From positions 372,001 through 436,000 of the forward strand of contig CBDESS010000002.1 of NCBI GenBank assembly GCA_965242605.1: a stretch of DNA of 64,000 nt, given 5' to 3'. Below, in pieces: positions 60,271-64,000 of this stretch. Both the position numbers and the translations under genes were made by a program. The notes beneath the pieces were generated by a model. It saw only the letters and a list, made by a program, of their open reading frames with translations, did not search any database and had not been told where the DNA came from. Position 1 is the stretch's first letter; every line of letters starts with the position of its first letter. Source of the stretch: JAAXHF01 sp965242605. Its GTDB lineage: Bacteria > Desulfobacterota > Binatia > Bin18.

Positions 60271-62705
60271 CCGGCCTCCTCCGGGCCAGCTGAGGCGGCC
60301 CGGACGGCCCCCGGCACCTCCACCTCCCAGACCCGGCCAGCCGCAGTGCCCTGCCCGGTCCGCAGCCCGGCGATGGGGTAGGCCGGCAGCCGGATAGACG
60401 CCAGACAGGTGTCGGCGAAGAACGCCGCCTGCTCCACCTGCGGGGTATGACGATGGTGCCGCCAGAACGCAAAATCGAGCACCTCAAAGCCCCGGGGCCG
60501 GTCGGCCCCAGCGAGCACGGCCGGGTCTCGCGGCCTGACGTGCAGAAAGAAACCGGGCTCCGAGTCACCCGAGCGACAGGGGGCCCGCAGGTAGGTCAAG
60601 GTGCTCCCGGCAAGGTAGAGGGCAAAGGAGGACCGGGCCACGGCGGTGAGTGCCACCGTCGCCCGGTAGGCTTCGCGCACGACATCGGTTGCGGTGGTGC
60701 CGTGGGGGGCCAGGGAGATGGCTACCCGCCACAGATCGGCACCCTCGGCAGACGACACCTGGCCGGCTTCAATGGCCCGGATCGGATAGGCCGGCAAGGG
60801 CTGCCGGATCAGACACCGCCCGCCCAGCCGGACGCCGTGCTGGCTGAAGTTGGCGGACCTCCTCTCATAGCCCCGTCTCCGAGGCTGCCGAGGCAGATCG
60901 GCCACGTCCACCGGGAAGACCCGCACCGAGAAGCGCCTGTGCAGGTCCGCCGGGCCGCAGACCTCCTTCACCCACATCAAAGTCGGGCCATCCAGATACA
61001 GGTCAAAGCCCGCCCGCCCGACCGGCACCCCGGCTGTCACAGCCCGGGCCGTGGCCCGATAGGCGGCTGCGGTGGCCCGGTCCACCCGGGCCAGGTTGAA
61101 GGCCGTCACCGTCAGGATGGTATTGTGGTAAATCCGGCGGGTATAGAGGCGGGGCGCGAAGGGGAGGACGCGGCCGAGCCGCACATATGAGGGGTTGTCA
61201 AGCACATGAAAGTCCCTCGGCAGTGTCCTCTTCGTGACGAGGTCGAGGCGGCGGCGCGCCGCTTCGGGAAGAATGAGCCGGTTGCGGAGTATATCGTTGA
61301 CCTCCAGACCGCTTATCTCCAGCGAGCCCGGCGAGGTGGGATAGCGGCGGAGGAGATGTTCCAACCCTTCCCGGTGCACGGTTCCCCAGCGGTCCAGGTC
61401 GTACCGGGTCGCCAGGTATTCGGGCGTAGTCCGGTCCACCAAGGCGTTGAAATAAACCTGTTGGTGAGGATGAATGGCAATCATCTCGACGACCACCCCG
61501 GCCAGACCCACCCCGGCCAGGCCGTAGACGCCCTGCCGCAACACAGCCCAGCGGCAGCCCGCCGCCAGCCAGCGCAGCCCGAACACCGCCAGCAGACACA
61601 GCGGGGCGTACAGAAAGTAGACATGACGCCAGTCGTTGTAGAGGTTGGCGTTGACGACGATGACAGCGACGACCGGGAGCACCAGACAGGCGACGAGCAG
61701 CAGGCCGAAGCGGGCGACGGGGTCGCCCAGCACGGCACCGGGGGAGCGCAGACCGCGATGCATCACGGACACTGCCCCCACCAGACCCAGCAGCAGCACC
61801 CCCGGCGGGGTGGTAATGGCGATCCAGGTTGGAATGTAGTGCGCGGGAATATCAGGCCAGAATATCAACTCGCCTTGGAAGAAGGTCGGAACGGGAGACG
61901 GATGCTGGGCGAGGACTGCCACGGCCTCGCCCAACGCCAAAGGGTCGCCCCGTAAGCCGGGCGAGACCGCGTACAGCGTCAACACGCTGACCACCACGAA
62001 CACCCCACCGGTGCTCAGAACGTGCCAGCGCGCCGCCCGCCCCGCCGCCCCCACCAGGTCGCCCGCCCGCAGGACCACTACCACGACGAACAGCAGCACG
62101 CCCATGATGCGCAGGTTGGTCGCCACCCCTACCCCCACCCCGCACAGCGCGAACGCCCCAAGGCTCTCCCGCCGCCACGCCCGGTGAATCAGGAACAGGG
62201 CACCCAGGAACAGCACCAGGAAGGGGATGTCCTTGGTGTTGACGAAGGAGTGGGCGTAGAGCCGGGGCTGGAGCACGAACAGCAGCAGGGCGACCAGGGC
62301 CAGCCAGCGGTTGTGGAAGAGGTGATACACCAGCCGGGCACAGCCGCAGCCACCGGCCAGAAAGAAGAAGTGGGTCAGCAGATGGCGGCTCAGGGAGATA
62401 GCCCGGCTGTCGGTGAGGCCCAGCAGCCGCTCAACGAGCACCAGCGGCACCTCGAAGACAACGCCGTAGAACCGGTTGTGGGGGGGATCGGGGGGCAGCC
62501 AGGCCTCAACCTCCCCCAGCATGTAGTTGACCGCCGCATAGCCGATCTGGTGGCTCTCTTCGTCGTCCGCCCCTACGCCGTAGTCGTCAAGGACGACCAT
62601 GCCCACGCCGACCAAGACCGCCAGGGCCAGGAGCACGCTGCGGGCGAGCACGCCATCACCTGCTCTCTGGCCCCACTCCGGGAGGGACGGCAGAATACCG
62701 CTCAC
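60267..62705 (-). CDS. Array copy 20: GT39-like membrane glycosyltransferase, C-terminal class of copies 14 and 15
   Basis: 812 residues, intact. The first loop is GADDEESHQIGYAAVNYMLGE: an extra Asp and a missing residue shift the acidic pair relative to copy 17, whose following sequence is identical. SPGLRGDPLALG replaces the conserved SPYLWGDPLALG, so two aromatic residues of a membrane-border motif are gone in this copy only. Short variable loop SPVP followed by TFFQGELIFWPD. Soluble half near-identical to copy 14. Start GTG 62705 overlaps the stop of copy 21. Confidence 0.88.
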   Translation of the reverse strand: MSGILPSLPEWGQRAGDGVLARSVLLALAVLVGVGMVVLDDYGVGADDEESHQIGYAAVNYMLGEVEAWLPPDPPHNRFYGVVFEVPLVLVERLLGLTDSRAISLSRHLLTHFFFLAGGCGCARLVYHLFHNRWLALVALLLFVLQPRLYAHSFVNTKDIPFLVLFLGALFLIHRAWRRESLGAFALCGVGVGVATNLRIMGVLLFVVVVVLRAGDLVGAAGRAARWHVLSTGGVFVVVSVLTLYAVSPGLRGDPLALGEAVAVLAQHPSPVPTFFQGELIFWPDIPAHYIPTWIAITTPPGVLLLGLVGAVSVMHRGLRSPGAVLGDPVARFGLLLVACLVLPVVAVIVVNANLYNDWRHVYFLYAPLCLLAVFGLRWLAAGCRWAVLRQGVYGLAGVGLAGVVVEMIAIHPHQQVYFNALVDRTTPEYLATRYDLDRWGTVHREGLEHLLRRYPTSPGSLEISGLEVNDILRNRLILPEAARRRLDLVTKRTLPRDFHVLDNPSYVRLGRVLPFAPRLYTRRIYHNTILTVTAFNLARVDRATAAAYRATARAVTAGVPVGRAGFDLYLDGPTLMWVKEVCGPADLHRRFSVRVFPVDVADLPRQPRRRGYERRSANFSQHGVRLGGRCLIRQPLPAYPIRAIEAGQVSSAEGADLWRVAISLAPHGTTATDVVREAYRATVALTAVARSSFALYLAGSTLTYLRAPCRSGDSEPGFFLHVRPRDPAVLAGADRPRGFEVLDFAFWRHHRHTPQVEQAAFFADTCLASIRLPAYPIAGLRTGQGTAAGRVWEVEVPGAVRAASAGPEEAG

Positions 62706-64000
62706 CCGGCCGCCTCCGGGCCCGCTTCGTCTGCCCGGACCTTCACCGGGACCGCCACCTCCCAGACCCGCTCGGTCCCCCGGCCCTGCCCGGTCCGCAG
62801 CCCGGCGATGGGGGAAGCCGGCAGCCGAATGGACGCCAGACAGGTGCCAGCGAACAACGCCGCCTGCTCCACCTGCGGGGCATCACGCTGGTGCCGCCGG
62901 AACGCAAAATCAAGCACCTCAAAGCCCCGGGCCCCAGCGGGCACGGCCGGGTCCCGAGGCCTGACATGCAGAAAGAAGCCGGGGGCCGTGTCCGCCCGGC
63001 GACACGGGGCCCGCAGGTAGGTCAACGTGGTCCCGTCAAGGTACAGGGCAAAGCGCGACCGGGCTACGGGAGGACCCGCCACCGCTGCCCGGTAGGCCGT
63101 GCGCACCAGGTCGGTTGAGGGGGCACCGGGCGGCGACACCGGGATGGCCACCCGCCACAGATCGGTGCCCCCGGCAGGCGACACCTGGCCGGCTTCAATG
63201 GCCCGGATCGGATAGGTTGGCAAGGGCAGCCGGAGCAGACACCGCCCGTCCACCCGGACGCCGTACCGGCCAAGGGCGAAGAACATTCCCTCAAAGCCCC
63301 ACTGCCGCCGCCACCGGGGCAGGTCGGCCACCTCCACCGGAAAGACCCGCACCGAGAAGGACCCGCGCAGGTCCACCGGGCCGCAGGCCACCTTGACCCC
63401 CATCAAAGTCGGGCCCGCCAGATACAGGGCAAAGCCCGCCCGCAGGACCGGCGGCCCGCCCGTCACGGCCCGGACCACGGTCCGATAGGCGGCCGTGGTG
63501 GCGGCGTCCACCCGGGCCGGGGTGAGGGCCGTCACCGTCAGGACGGTGTTGTGGTAAATCTGGCGGGTATAGAGGCGGGGTGCGAAGAGGGGGCCACTCA
63601 GGCCACGCCGCAAGGAGGCGTGGTGATCAATCACCTGAAAGTCCCCTGCCGGGGCTCCGCCCGTGGCGAGGAGGAGGCGGCGGCGCACGGCTTCGGGAAG
63701 AATGAGGCGGTTGCGACGCGCTTGGCGTTCCATACCGCTCATCTCCAGCGGGATTGGTGCGGTGGGATAGCGGTGGAGGAGATGTTCCAACCCCTCCCGG
63801 TACGCGGTCCCCCAGCGGTCCATCTCGTACTGGGTCCCCAGGTAGTCGGGCGTGCGCCGGTCCACCAGGGCGTTGAAATAGACGAACTGGTGGGGATGGA
63901 GGGCCATCAGCTTGACGACCACCCCGGCCAGACCCGCTGCGGCCAGCGCGTGGACGCCGGGCCGCAGCCCGGGCCGGGGGCAGACCGCTGCCAGCCAGCG
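62702..64000 (-). CDS. Array copy 21: C-terminal 432 residues of a GT39-like glycosyltransferase (runs off the window)
   Basis: The frame is open from the right edge at 64000 to the stop at 62702, which lies in the GTGA overlap with copy 20. The visible part starts in the last membrane spans (RWLAAVCPRPG in other copies) and covers the whole soluble half. Motif TQYEMDRWGTAYREG. Apart from the last 40 bases or so and the clustered differences noted for copy 18, it equals copy 18. Internal ATG/GTG codons such as that at 63922 are not starts; the true start should lie about 1.1 kb beyond the window. Confidence 0.88.
   Translation of the reverse strand, partial: RWLAAVCPRPGLRPGVHALAAAGLAGVVVKLMALHPHQFVYFNALVDRRTPDYLGTQYEMDRWGTAYREGLEHLLHRYPTAPIPLEMSGMERQARRNRLILPEAVRRRLLLATGGAPAGDFQVIDHHASLRRGLSGPLFAPRLYTRQIYHNTVLTVTALTPARVDAATTAAYRTVVRAVTGGPPVLRAGFALYLAGPTLMGVKVACGPVDLRGSFSVRVFPVEVADLPRWRRQWGFEGMFFALGRYGVRVDGRCLLRLPLPTYPIRAIEAGQVSPAGGTDLWRVAIPVSPPGAPSTDLVRTAYRAAVAGPPVARSRFALYLDGTTLTYLRAPCRRADTAPGFFLHVRPRDPAVPAGARGFEVLDFAFRRHQRDAPQVEQAALFAGTCLASIRLPASPIAGLRTGQGRGTERVWEVAVPVKVRADEAGPEAAG
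62746..64000 (-). repeat. Near-identical block shared by copies 21 and 18 (partner 55450-56725)
   Basis: About 1.26 kb of copy 21 equals copy 18 except for three isolated substitutions and five clustered ones at the TQY-M-W motif. The two blocks are 7.3 kb apart with two complete copies (19 and 20) between them, so the exchange was not between neighbours. The block continues beyond the right edge. Confidence 0.85.

Larger units (their letters stand above)
14218..64000 (-). repeat. Tandem array of 21 paralogous glycosyltransferase-like genes (unit about 2.4 kb)
   Basis: The unit repeats at 2.39-2.46 kb intervals in one orientation. Neighbouring genes share a 4-base GTGA overlap, so there is no spacer DNA. 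Between copies the membrane half is nearly identical for hundreds of bases, while short clusters and the soluble half vary. By C-terminal half, copies 1-8, 11 and 12 form one class; 9 and 10 another; 13 and 16 a third; 14, 15 and 20 a fourth; 18 and 21 a fifth; 17 and 19 are intermediate. The array continues past the right edge. Copies are numbered 1 to 21 from left to right; transcription runs from 21 to 1. Confidence 0.95.

Noticed and set aside
14218..64000. CRISPR-like or satellite repeat explanation for the periodicity
   Set aside because: The period is about 2.4 kb and coding throughout, with full-length reading frames and codon-structured variation.
1..64000. Reverse transcriptase, template repeat, transposase, integrase, tRNA or rRNA genes
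   Set aside because: I looked for them because of the diversification signal and the array, and saw none in the window. A mutagenising element, if any, must lie elsewhere.

Overview
The window is strongly G+C-rich, and almost all of its genes lie on the minus strand. An adjacent tamA/tamB pair (an Omp85 outer-membrane barrel and an inner-membrane-anchored AsmA-like protein) shows a Gram-negative, double-membraned bacterium. Nothing here fixes the phylum. A proteobacterium-like lineage or a G+C-rich candidate phylum would both fit.

Layout from left to right. (1) 1-122 holds the tail of one plus-strand gene that enters from outside; it converges on and overlaps the next gene. (2) 107-8093 is a minus-strand set: a very large P-loop ATPase (8093 to 2569, with one apparent 1-base frameshift near 3420), a protein ending in an R-x4-H HEPN-type motif (2564 to 1272), and a DegT/DnrJ-type sugar aminotransferase (1240 to 107). 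The ATPase and HEPN genes are 4 bases apart and look like a two-gene conflict or defence module that I cannot match to a named system. (3) 8315-14066 is tamB and tamA. (4) 14218-64000, about 50 kb, is a head-to-tail array of 21 paralogous genes of about 2.4 kb each, all on the minus strand. The 21st runs off the right edge.

Each array gene encodes a protein of about 800 residues: a multi-spanning membrane glycosyltransferase-like half (GT-C/GT39 type, with a D-E pair in the first periplasmic loop, an HSFVNTKD motif and a TNLRIMG motif) and a soluble half carrying two tandem copies of one domain of about 100 residues. Nearly every gene starts with GTG inside a GTGA overlap with the stop of the gene before it, so the array looks like one translationally coupled unit read from right to left. 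I number copies 1 to 21 from left to right; copy 21 is therefore the most upstream seen, and its promoter lies outside the window.

The most unusual signal is how the copies differ. Long stretches are almost identical, while a few short codon clusters that should face the periplasm are hypervariable. In these clusters the first and second codon positions change freely, but the third base is nearly fixed (NNT, NNC). One pair of recent duplicates (copies 18 and 21) has most of its differences in one such cluster. Targeted diversification of a glycosyltransferase family, by an adenine-mutagenising retroelement or a comparable process, or very strong local selection combined with gene conversion, would explain this. 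No reverse transcriptase or template repeat is in the window.

Copies 1 to 4, 10 and 17 carry 1-base indels in short G/C runs. They are either decaying genes or unpolished sequence. I use 'copy n' throughout for the array members.
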